A stretch of DNA of 64,000 nucleotides from an uncultured Collinsella sp. Lineage in GTDB: Bacteria > Actinomycetota > Coriobacteriia > Coriobacteriales > Coriobacteriaceae. A model generated the notes under the pieces. That model saw only the letters and a program-made list of their open reading frames with translations, had not been told where the DNA came from and searched no databases. A program made the translations under genes and the position numbers. The stretch's first letter is position 1, and the number at the start of each line of letters is the position of its first letter. This document shows, piece by piece, positions 26,104 through 34,073 of this stretch. Location: positions 89,679-153,678 of the forward strand of contig CATXKN010000006.1 of NCBI GenBank assembly GCA_958370785.1, written 5' to 3'.

Positions 26104-27609
26104 ATGAAACATTTAGAGACCGACGTCGTTGTCGTTGCCGCGGGTCTGAGTGGCCTTGCCGCAGCGGTCGCTGCAGCCGAGGCAGGCGCTCGCGTCATTG
26201 CCCTGGAGAAGGCCCCCATTACCGGTGGTGCCGCCAACATGGGCATGGGACCTGCTGCCGCCGGCTCTCCGCTCCAGAAGGCCTCGATGATCGAGATCAC
26301 GCCTGGCGAGCTCTTCCGTCGCCATATGTTCTACACCCATTACCAGGTCGACGCCCGCCTGGTGCGCGACTACTACTTTAAGTCGGGCGATACCATCGCA
26401 TGGCTGCAGGATATGGGCGTGGTGTTTAACTCTGTGCGTCCGGCGTTCCGCGCCCGCGAGCGCACGCGTGCCTATTCCGACGGCGAGTACACCTGGCATG
26501 TCGTGCAGCCCGAGGATGGCTCTGAGCCCGGTCCTCGCGCGGCCACCACGATGACTAAGCGCATGACCGAGCGTGCTCAGGACCTGGGCGTCGAGTTTAT
26601 GTTTGAGTGCCCGGGCACCGGCCTTATCAAGGGCGAGGACGGCGCCATCTGCGGCGTGACCGCCAAGGACAAGGACGGCGAGGAGTACCAGATCTCGTGC
26701 AAGTCTGCGATTGTCGCCACGGGCGGTTTTGGCCACAACGCCAAGCTCATCAAGGAGAAGCTCGACTTTGAATGGGGTACCGACCTGTTCTCGTTTGCCA
26801 TTCCGGGTATGGACGGCGACGGCATCAACATGTGCCACGAGGTCGGCGGCGGCCACACCCCGGTGACCATGGAGCTTATGTACCAGATCCCCGACAACAT
26901 GAACCACTTCTATGTCGAGGGCGCATTCCGTCAGCCGTGCTACTGGTGCAACCGCCTGGGCGAGCGCTTTATGCCGGAGGACGAGATCTTCAACACCACC
27001 TTTGTCGGCAATGCCATCAACCATCTTCCCGGCAAGGTCGCCTATGCCATCTTTGATTCCCGCATGCTCAAGCATTGGAAGAAGGATGGTCCGGATATCG
27101 TCAGCCACGTTCATCCGCACGATCTGTACGACGGCTTTGAGGAGCAGTGGAACCGCGACCTGGAGGCCGGCTATCCGGCGATTTGCCAGGCCGACACGCT
27201 GGAGGAGCTTGCCGAGAAGGCCGGCATCGATGTTGAGGGCCTGCTCGCCAACGTCGACGAGTACAACGAGATGTGCGACAACGGCTGGGACGACATCTTT
27301 GAGAAAGAGCGCGAGTTTATGAAGCCGCTTGAGAAGGGCCCCTTCTATTGCTGCAAGCAGTACTGTGGCGCCTACGGCACCCTGGGTGGCGTGCTCATCA
27401 ACCACAAGATGGAGGTCATGACCGACGACTACGAGGTCATCCCTGGTCTGTACTGCGTTGGCACCGATGCCTGCACCATCTATGGCGACTCCTATAACTA
27501 CTGCATTCCTGGTAACACCATGGGCTTCTGCCTTAACTCGGGTCGCATCGCCGGTGAAAACGCCGCCGCAGCCCTCTTTGAGGACGCGGGCGACGAGGAG
27601 TGGTCGTAA
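26104..27609 (+). CDS. FAD-dependent fumarate-reductase-like flavoprotein
   Basis: A 501-aa soluble protein of the FAD_binding_2 family (fumarate, urocanate and related reductases). It has an N-terminal FAD fold (VVVVAAGLSGLAAAVAAAEAG, the first Gly of the usual GxGxxG being Ala), a central reductase domain, and a C-terminal FAD-contact region with GDSYNYCIPGN. No signal peptide or membrane anchor is present, so it should act in the cytoplasm. AAAGGAGG precedes the ATG. It is followed by three electron-transfer genes on the same strand, so it is probably the terminal reductase of that system. The substrate is unknown. Confidence 0.8.
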   Translation: MKHLETDVVVVAAGLSGLAAAVAAAEAGARVIALEKAPITGGAANMGMGPAAAGSPLQKASMIEITPGELFRRHMFYTHYQVDARLVRDYYFKSGDTIAWLQDMGVVFNSVRPAFRARERTRAYSDGEYTWHVVQPEDGSEPGPRAATTMTKRMTERAQDLGVEFMFECPGTGLIKGEDGAICGVTAKDKDGEEYQISCKSAIVATGGFGHNAKLIKEKLDFEWGTDLFSFAIPGMDGDGINMCHEVGGGHTPVTMELMYQIPDNMNHFYVEGAFRQPCYWCNRLGERFMPEDEIFNTTFVGNAINHLPGKVAYAIFDSRMLKHWKKDGPDIVSHVHPHDLYDGFEEQWNRDLEAGYPAICQADTLEELAEKAGIDVEGLLANVDEYNEMCDNGWDDIFEKEREFMKPLEKGPFYCCKQYCGAYGTLGGVLINHKMEVMTDDYEVIPGLYCVGTDACTIYGDSYNYCIPGNTMGFCLNSGRIAGENAAAALFEDAGDEEWS

Positions 27610-27677
27610 CACCGTAGCTATTCGCGTCTGCAGACACCCACGCGTTGGGTGCAGGCGGGGATTTGCCCTACGCGCGA

Positions 27678-27711
27678 GGCGCTCGGGATCGCTTTGGTCC
27701 CGGGCGCCTTT
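27678..27711 (+). terminator. Hairpin between the flavoprotein and its electron-transfer partner
   Basis: GGCGCTCGGGA (27678-27688) pairs with TCCCGGGCGCC (27698-27708), followed by TTTC. With only a short T-run it may attenuate rather than stop transcription into the next gene at 27742. Confidence 0.5.
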
Positions 27712-27741
27712 CTGGACAAGAGCACGTTCTGAGGGGAACGA

Positions 27742-29874
27742 ATGAAGCTAACGATTAATGGAGCCGAGGTCGAGGCACGCGAGGGGCAAAATGTCCTGGA
27801 GGCCGCGCTCGATGCCGGTATATACATCCCGCATCTGTGCAAACATCCCGATCTTGAGGCCGTTGGCGGGTGTCGTCTGTGCATGGTCGAAATCGAAGGC
27901 CAAGACGAGCCGGTGTGTGCCTGCAAGACGCAGGTTGCCGAGGGGATGGTCGTCAACACGACAGGCGAACAGGCCGAGCGCGTGCGTAAGCTGGCAATGG
28001 AGCTGATCTTGGCCACGCATCCCGCCGATTGCACCGGCTGCCCCAAGTACGGCAAGTGCGAGCTGCAGTCTATGTATCAGTACCTGGGAATTTCGCCTGC
28101 GCGCTGGCGCACCAAGAGCCGTCCGGTCGCAACGGACGAATCGAACCCGCTAATCACCCATATGTTCACCCGCTGCATTCGCTGCGGCCGCTGCGTGCGC
28201 GCGTGCCGCGAGCTGCGCGGCGCCGGCGTCTTGGACTATCAGCGTACCGAGGACGGCATTCGCATTGGTACGGATGGCAGCGTGAGCCTGCAAGAGGCCG
28301 GATGCCGTTTTTGCGGTGCCTGTATCGAAGTGTGTCCCACGGGCTCGATCGTCGACACGCTCAATATGTTTGACGAGAACAAGTCCTATGCCGATAACGT
28401 GGTCCCCTGTCGCTCGGGCTGTCCCGCCCACGTGGATATCCCGCGCTACCTGCGTCACATCCGCAACGGCGAGTACACCCGAGCCGCCGCGGTGGTGCGC
28501 GAGAAGGTCCCGTTCCCCGAGAGCCTGGGCGACATTTGCGTCCATAGCTGCCAGGACGCCTGCAAGCGCAACGAGCTCAACGGCACGCCGGTTTCGGTCT
28601 GCCGACTTAAGCGCGCCGCGGCTGTGCGCGATACGGGCGACTGGAAGGCCAACGTGCGCCATGAGCCGCTGAGCGGCAAAAAGGTCGCCGTTGTGGGTGC
28701 CGGTCCCGCCGGCTTGACCGCCGCGTTCTATTGCGCCGAGAAGGGCCACAAGGTCGTGGTGTTCGAGGCCAACGAGAAGGTCGGCGGCCAGATGCGCTAC
28801 GGCATTCCGGCGTATCGCCTGCCCGATGCCACGGTCGATGCCGAGGTTGCGACAATTTTGGAGATTGCCCAGGGTGATGACGCCGAGCCGCGCATTGAGC
28901 TGCGCTGCGGCGAGCGCATCGCCGAGCCCCAGGCGCTTTTGGAGCAGGGCTTCGATGCCGTGCTGGTTGCGGTGGGTACCCATGACGGAACGGTACTCCC
29001 CATGCCCGGTCACGACCTCGAAGGCGTGCTGCGTAACACCGATTTTCTGAAGGCCGCCCGTATGGGCGGCGCCCCGGACCTGACGGGCAAGCGCGTCGTG
29101 GTGCTGGGCGGCGGCAACGTTGCCTACGACTGCGCCCGCACCGCCGTGCGCCTGGGCGCCGCCTCGGTCGATGTTGCCTGCCTTGAGGCCCAAGACGCGA
29201 TGACCTCGACGCCCGAGGAGCGTGCCGAAGCCGTCGAGGAAGGCGTGGTGCTGCACGATGCCTATGCCTTTACCAGCATTAACGAGACCGAGGACGGTTC
29301 GGGTAAGGTCGGTTCCATGACGATCCACAAGATCGAGCGGTTCTACTTTGACGAGAACCACCGCGCCGTCACCGAACTACTCGATGGCGGCGAGAAGACC
29401 ATCGATGCCGACTGCGTGATCTTTGCCGTGGGCCAAAAGCCCGAAGGCACGGCTCAGATGGGCCTTGAGCTTACGCACGGTCCGTACATCGTGGCCGATG
29501 CCGAGGGCAAGACGAGCGTTGAGGGCATCTGGTCGGCGGGCGACTGCGTGACGGGTACCAAATCGGTGATCGCGGCAATTGCTGCAGGTCGTACGTGTGC
29601 CTCGGCCATCGACCGCGCCTTGGGTGGCGATGGCGACATCGACGAGGAGCTGACCGAGCATGATGCTCCCGAGCAGTGGATTGGGTGTGTCCCCGAGGGC
29701 TTCTACGACGATGCCGTGCAGCCCGAGTTTGTCGATGCCCAGACGCGTAAGGATAACTTCGATACGTTTGAGTGCCCCTATACCGACCATGAGGCCGCGT
29801 GCGAGGCGAGCCGCTGCTTGCAGTGCGATTTGCGCCTAACGATCAGCACGCCGCGCCTGTGGAACGAATACTAG
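27742..29874 (+). CDS. NuoG-type Fe-S domain fused to GltD-like NAD(P)H oxidoreductase
   Basis: A 710-aa electron-input protein. Residues 1-80 are a plant-type [2Fe-2S] domain (C..GGCRLCMVE). Next comes a NuoG/hydrogenase-type His-Cys motif (HPADCTGCPKYGKCELQ), then two 4Fe-4S motifs (CIRCGRCVRAC, CRFCGACIEVCP). From about 215 a GltD-like module begins with its own Cys-rich part (CRSGCPAHVDIPRY, CVHSCQDACKRN), an FAD motif (VGAGPAGLTAAF) and an NAD(P) motif (GGGNVAYDCART). It would oxidise NAD(P)H and pass electrons through Fe-S clusters to the neighbouring proteins. It is 17 bp upstream of the next gene. Confidence 0.85.
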   Translation: MKLTINGAEVEAREGQNVLEAALDAGIYIPHLCKHPDLEAVGGCRLCMVEIEGQDEPVCACKTQVAEGMVVNTTGEQAERVRKLAMELILATHPADCTGCPKYGKCELQSMYQYLGISPARWRTKSRPVATDESNPLITHMFTRCIRCGRCVRACRELRGAGVLDYQRTEDGIRIGTDGSVSLQEAGCRFCGACIEVCPTGSIVDTLNMFDENKSYADNVVPCRSGCPAHVDIPRYLRHIRNGEYTRAAAVVREKVPFPESLGDICVHSCQDACKRNELNGTPVSVCRLKRAAAVRDTGDWKANVRHEPLSGKKVAVVGAGPAGLTAAFYCAEKGHKVVVFEANEKVGGQMRYGIPAYRLPDATVDAEVATILEIAQGDDAEPRIELRCGERIAEPQALLEQGFDAVLVAVGTHDGTVLPMPGHDLEGVLRNTDFLKAARMGGAPDLTGKRVVVLGGGNVAYDCARTAVRLGAASVDVACLEAQDAMTSTPEERAEAVEEGVVLHDAYAFTSINETEDGSGKVGSMTIHKIERFYFDENHRAVTELLDGGEKTIDADCVIFAVGQKPEGTAQMGLELTHGPYIVADAEGKTSVEGIWSAGDCVTGTKSVIAAIAAGRTCASAIDRALGGDGDIDEELTEHDAPEQWIGCVPEGFYDDAVQPEFVDAQTRKDNFDTFECPYTDHEAACEASRCLQCDLRLTISTPRLWNEY

Positions 29875-29891
29875 GAAAGGAGCGATAACCC

Positions 29892-30968
29892 ATGACGATC
29901 ATCAACTTTATGCCTGCGCATCGACAGGCGCCCGTGGCGCTCTGGCTCCTTAAGAAGGACGTGGCGGCAGCTGCGGAAAAAATTGCAGAGGCCGGTGCCC
30001 AGGCGGTTCTGGTGCCGGCGGACGATGAGGTCTCTGCCGCGCTCGCGGATGCGTTGGGCGAGTCCTGCCGCGTGATCGAGTGCGACCCGAGCCTGGGCTT
30101 TGTCTATGCCAACGGTCCGGCCGCGGCCAAGATGCTCGACGGCGAAAAGCCGCTCCCATCCTGCTGCGAGGGCGATGGCGCCGACCGATGCCTGAGCGGG
30201 TCGGAGTTACTTGCTGCCGAAGGAAAGCGCTGGGTGTGGTTTGACGGGGCCGATGAGCCCGTTGAGGTCGACCGCGTCGCAAGTGCGGAATCCCTGGTTG
30301 CCGCGGCGGGCGCCGACGACGCCAAAGCGGTGGGGATTGGCTATCCCAGCGGTCTGCTGCTGAGGCCCGACGACACCTCAAAGATTGAGCTATGCAGCGA
30401 CTACGTGCGCGTCTATACCTCCAAAAACTGCATGGCAAAGGCGCTTTTGGACATTTGCACGCTGTATCGTCACGAGAGCTGCGGACGCTGTGTCTTTGGC
30501 TACGAGGGCTCTCATCAGATTGCGACGATTCTTGCCGATATCTGCCGCAAGAAGGGTAAGCCGGGCGATCTGGCGCTCCTTCGCGACCTTTGCCCCGTGA
30601 TGCAGACGCAGTGTCTGTGCGAGCAAGGTCGCGTGCTGGCGCGCACGGTGCAGTCGTTCCTCGACCTGTTCGGGGGCGAGATTATGCAGCACACCACCAA
30701 GAAGGTCTGTGCCGCCGGGGAATGCCAGGCATTCTTGACCTTCCATATCCTCGCCTCCAAATGCCAGGCATGCAACAAGTGTGTCGATTCGGACGTTTGC
30801 GAGGAGGATGCGATTCTGGGAAGGCCGCGGTTCATCCACGTGATCGACCAAAAGGCCTGCACCCAGTGCGGCGCTTGTCTGGATATCTGCGACAACGGCG
30901 CGATCGTTACTGCCGGTGCCGTGAAGCCCAAGTGCCCGCCCAAACCCATTCCCTTTAAGCGCAAATAA
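29892..30968 (+). CDS. NuoF C-terminal-like Fe-S protein with two ferredoxin motifs
   Basis: A 358-aa protein corresponding to the C-terminal part of NuoF/HydB. A degenerate SLBB-like segment (about 155-190) precedes ESCGRCVFGYEG and a later QCLCEQGR, the Fe-S region of NuoF, then two 4Fe-4S motifs (CQACNKCVDSDVC, CTQCGACLDIC). The FMN/NADH-binding domain is absent, and the third Cys of CxxCxxC is Gly. It likely relays electrons between the 710-aa protein and the flavoprotein. AGGAGCGATAACCC precedes the ATG. Confidence 0.75.
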   Translation: MTIINFMPAHRQAPVALWLLKKDVAAAAEKIAEAGAQAVLVPADDEVSAALADALGESCRVIECDPSLGFVYANGPAAAKMLDGEKPLPSCCEGDGADRCLSGSELLAAEGKRWVWFDGADEPVEVDRVASAESLVAAAGADDAKAVGIGYPSGLLLRPDDTSKIELCSDYVRVYTSKNCMAKALLDICTLYRHESCGRCVFGYEGSHQIATILADICRKKGKPGDLALLRDLCPVMQTQCLCEQGRVLARTVQSFLDLFGGEIMQHTTKKVCAAGECQAFLTFHILASKCQACNKCVDSDVCEEDAILGRPRFIHVIDQKACTQCGACLDICDNGAIVTAGAVKPKCPPKPIPFKRK

Positions 30969-30990
30969 GAGCGCCGACCCCTTCCGTTTT

Positions 30991-31019
30991 GCCCCTTGTA
31001 GGCATGCGGGAGGGGCCTT
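30991..31019 (+). terminator. Weak terminator after the NuoF-like gene
   Basis: GCCCCT (30991-30996) pairs with AGGGGC (31011-31016), followed by CTTTG. It lies 23 bp past the stop. Readthrough to the flavodoxin gene at 31163 is likely. Confidence 0.4.
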
Positions 31020-31162
31020 TGTTTATCTGCACGAGGTATTCCGCAAATACCGAGCGGGCCTTGGTTGCCTGGACGGTGAACGCGTTTTGCGTCTGCCGTA
31101 CGCTTTTTGCGAAGTACACACGGGCAGAATCCGTGTCCAAAATGCTCTGGAGAGGAGCGACC

Positions 31163-32155
31163 ATGTCGTTTAAAGTGATGGCGATTTGTGCCGGTAGGCA
31201 CGGTGGCAACGGCGAGGCTTTGGCCAAAGAGGCCCTTTGCGCGGTGCGCGAGGCGGGCGGCGAGGTCGAGCTGATCAATTTGTTCGACTACAACATCTTG
31301 CCCTGCACCGGTTGCGAGGGCTGCACCATGCAGATGGGAAAGATGGGCGCCGGCCTGCAAAAGGAATACCACGGCTGCGTCCTTAAAAACAAAGACGATG
31401 TAGATGCGATTATTCGCGAGTTGCAAACCTGCCAGGGCGTGATCTTCTCGGTCCCGACCTACGACCTTACGCCCAGCTCGGTGTACACCCGCTTTGCGCA
31501 GCGCTTCTTGGCATACGAGCTTTCGTTCTTGCTTGCCATCGGTGCCGTAAAGGAGAATCCGCATGCCGTTGCCGGCCTTATTTCCGTTGGCGGCTCCATG
31601 CACGATTGGCAGTCCCTGGCGCTGGAGAGCCTGCAGGCGACTATGTTTACCATGTCGATGACTGTCGTCGATCGTTATATGGCGCAGCGCGACGGCCGCC
31701 CGGGCAATGCCTTTGTGTGGGGAGACGACGTGGAGTGGGGCGGACAGATTGCCCGCGCCCACAAGATGGGCGAGAACATCGTCAAGGCCATTCGCACACC
31801 GGTTGACGAGCGCTGCTGGCTGGGCGATCCGGACGACGGCGTGTGCCCCAACTGCCACAGCTCCCTGGTGTACCCCGGCGACAAGCATTGGGATGGAGTT
31901 GAGTTTCCGTGGGAGTGCGCGGTCTGCGGTGCCGGTGGCGACATCGTGACCGACGAGCGCACCGGTCGCCCCAAACTCAAGATTGCCGAGAACGGCCTGA
32001 TCCGCGACCGCAACGACGACCACGCGCGCGCCGAGCACCTCAACGAGATCAACAAGACCCGCGACGAGTTCTTCGCCCACATGGACGAAGTAAAGCCGCT
32101 TATGGAGAAGTACGCCAAGATGACGTTCCCCACGCTGGAAATTAAGCGCGACTAG
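31163..32155 (+). CDS. Flavodoxin/NADPH-dependent FMN reductase family protein with zinc-ribbon tail
   Basis: A 330-aa protein with an N-terminal flavodoxin-like FMN fold ('MAICAGRHGGNGEALAKEA', then CTGCEGC) and a C-terminal CPNC...CAVC rubredoxin- or zinc-ribbon-like insert (about 228-255). The ATG at 31163 follows GAGAGGAG; the open frame upstream is not used. It is the last gene of the flavoprotein operon, probably an FMN electron carrier or flavin supplier. It is convergent with the PucR-type regulator. Confidence 0.75.
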   Translation: MSFKVMAICAGRHGGNGEALAKEALCAVREAGGEVELINLFDYNILPCTGCEGCTMQMGKMGAGLQKEYHGCVLKNKDDVDAIIRELQTCQGVIFSVPTYDLTPSSVYTRFAQRFLAYELSFLLAIGAVKENPHAVAGLISVGGSMHDWQSLALESLQATMFTMSMTVVDRYMAQRDGRPGNAFVWGDDVEWGGQIARAHKMGENIVKAIRTPVDERCWLGDPDDGVCPNCHSSLVYPGDKHWDGVEFPWECAVCGAGGDIVTDERTGRPKLKIAENGLIRDRNDDHARAEHLNEINKTRDEFFAHMDEVKPLMEKYAKMTFPTLEIKRD

Positions 32156-32177
32156 TTTTGCTTGAGCCCCGCCCGGC

Positions 32178-33491
32178 CTACTTGCGGCAGTGCAGGTCGG
32201 CGCTGGTGCGGGGCTTAATCCTCGGCTCAAGAAAGCCAAGGTAGATCAGGGCGCGAATCGAGAGATGGAACAAAAAGAGGTCTTCTCCCGATGCCAAGTC
32301 GTTACCGGTGATTTCCTTGATGCGGTTAATGCGATAGAGCAGCGTGTTTTTGTGAAGCGACAAGATCGCGGCGGTGCGCGCCGTGTTACAGCTGTGCTGC
32401 ATAAAGGCAAAGAGCGTCTCGACCAGCTCGGAATCGTGCGACTGGTCATGCTTCCAAAGTGCCCATATCGCCGGATGGCAGTAGTTCATAAGGTTGATGT
32501 GGTCGTTGCAGATGTCGAGCATTTCCATGTAGGTGTATTCGCAATAGCGATACACATGGGTGTCTTCGAGGATTTTGGTAAAGGTCGAGCCGTAGCGAAT
32601 GGCGGCGCGTGCCTGATTGAGGTGCGAGCGCACATCGGTTGCCTGGGAAAACACATTGCTGATGCCAATGAACAAATTGTTCGTGGCAGCAACGCGGGCA
32701 AGGATCGCCTCGTCGGCGGCAGGTAGCTGCGTGGAGGGCGGACGGCTTACCAGCGCCACGAGTTCGCCCTCGTACATGGTGATAAGGCTATGGTGCAGCA
32801 GCGGCTGCAATTGTCCTCGGATGCTCTCCGCCTCGCGCGCCTCGAGCTGGGAATCTTTTTTGAGCAGGCATACAACGTAGAGGGCGGGAAGCGGCGCAAA
32901 GCCGACGAGCTGCATTTTGCGCGTGCAGGTAATGGGGTTGGGGATTTCGTCGTCCAGGAGGCGCGAGAGAAAATATGGCCCCTGTTGCGGGCCGCCCATC
33001 GAAAGAAAGCCGCCTTTCTGCAGCTCTTGTGCGAGCAGACGGACGAAGAACTCAAAGACCTCGCGATCGCTATCGCCAAAGGCGTGATTGCGCTCGATCA
33101 TCATCACTCGGCCCAGGCACGTGCCGTGCACCTTAATCGCATCGGTCATGGTGTTGAGGCGGAACATGTCGTTATAGCGTGTAAGCGGGCCTGTCGAGCG
33201 GGCAATCTTCTCGTCTAAGCCGCATTTGATGATGTAGCGCACGGCTTCGTCTTGCAGCATGTCGCCTTCGGAGAGCTCGGCGCGGGTGATGGCTGCAAAG
33301 GGGGAGTCGTCGGCATCGTCGAGCTCAAAGCCGCCGCGGGCGGCATAGCGGTAGACGGGATCGACGACGAGCACCGGGTTGCCCATAACGGTAGAGGCTG
33401 TTTGCGTGAGGCTCTTGAGCCCCGCGTCGCTCAAGAGCGCCTCGAGCAGCGCTTGCTTTGCTGTGGACGTATCGGTGGTGCTCGGTTGCAT
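32178..33491 (-). CDS. PucR/CdaR-type transcriptional regulator
   Basis: A 437-aa regulator. The C-terminus has the PucR-type helix-turn-helix (TAAILSLHKNTLLYRINRIKEITG). The centre resembles the GGDEF-like fold of the CdaR family. The N-terminus may be a ligand-sensing domain. It is divergent from the Old Yellow Enzyme gene and convergent with the flavoprotein operon, so it likely controls one or both in response to their substrate. The 582-bp divergent gap holds repeat array 4. Confidence 0.82.
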   Translation of the reverse strand: MQPSTTDTSTAKQALLEALLSDAGLKSLTQTASTVMGNPVLVVDPVYRYAARGGFELDDADDSPFAAITRAELSEGDMLQDEAVRYIIKCGLDEKIARSTGPLTRYNDMFRLNTMTDAIKVHGTCLGRVMMIERNHAFGDSDREVFEFFVRLLAQELQKGGFLSMGGPQQGPYFLSRLLDDEIPNPITCTRKMQLVGFAPLPALYVVCLLKKDSQLEAREAESIRGQLQPLLHHSLITMYEGELVALVSRPPSTQLPAADEAILARVAATNNLFIGISNVFSQATDVRSHLNQARAAIRYGSTFTKILEDTHVYRYCEYTYMEMLDICNDHINLMNYCHPAIWALWKHDQSHDSELVETLFAFMQHSCNTARTAAILSLHKNTLLYRINRIKEITGNDLASGEDLFLFHLSIRALIYLGFLEPRIKPRTSADLHCRK

Positions 33492-33636
33492 GGGTGTCCC
33501 TTCTGCCGCGTCTTCGCCGTAGTCGACGCGTGACCAAATTATTATCGCAGGCTACGCGGTGCTAGGTTGTTTAAAACGGTGAGTGTGGCGGCCGTTTTCT
33601 CGAACGGGGACGGCGCTGTTGTTGGGGGAGGGGTTG

Positions 33637-33932
33637 TCTCGATCTGTAACACGAGGGACGGTTTTTGCTGAGTAACTGTTACAGATTTAGATTTTTCGGC
33701 AGACGGGATTGGTTTGTCTCAATCTGTAACAGGTGGGGGTCAAAAGTGGGTCTAGATGTTACAGACCTAGATTGTTAGGGATGGGTTGAGAGGAATGTCT
33801 CGATCTGTAACATCTAGGGTCGTTTTTGGCCTGTAGATGTTACAGATTGAGATTTTCGGCGCGACGGTTTTGGTTTGTCTCGATCTGTAACAGTTGCTCG
33901 GCAAAATAGGGTCTTACTGTTACAGATCGAGA
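33637..33932. repeat. Array 4 of the 15-25-15 inverted repeat family (4 units)
   Basis: Arms lie at 33637-33651/33677-33691, 33717-33731/33757-33771, 33798-33812/33838-33852 and 33878-33892/33918-33932. Every inner spacer is 25 bp; gaps are 25, 26 and 25 bp. It is the longest array, between the PucR regulator and the OYE promoter. Two gaps share TTTTCGGC....GGTTTG with array 3. Confidence 0.93.
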
Positions 33933-33992
33933 CAAACCGACGGGCCGCCCCGCCCCATCCACCTGCCGCTACCTGCTATCCGCCGATTTTCG

Positions 33993-34021
33993 TTGTGCTG
34001 CTGTGCTCCATGCCATATCCT
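33993..34021 (+). promoter_or_regulatory. Candidate promoter of the OYE gene
   Basis: TTGTGC (33993-33998), 17 bp and TATCCT (34016-34021) lie 52 bp before the ATG at 34074. Confidence 0.45.
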
Positions 34022-34073
34022 CTAGACAACTACGCGGCATCATCGCCGCCGCGCCTACAAGAGAGGAATGTCC

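Noticed and set aside
2374..33932. CRISPR arrays for the regularly spaced 15-bp repeats
   Set aside because: Repeats are too short and alternate in orientation, spacers share a common core instead of being unique, and no cas genes are present.
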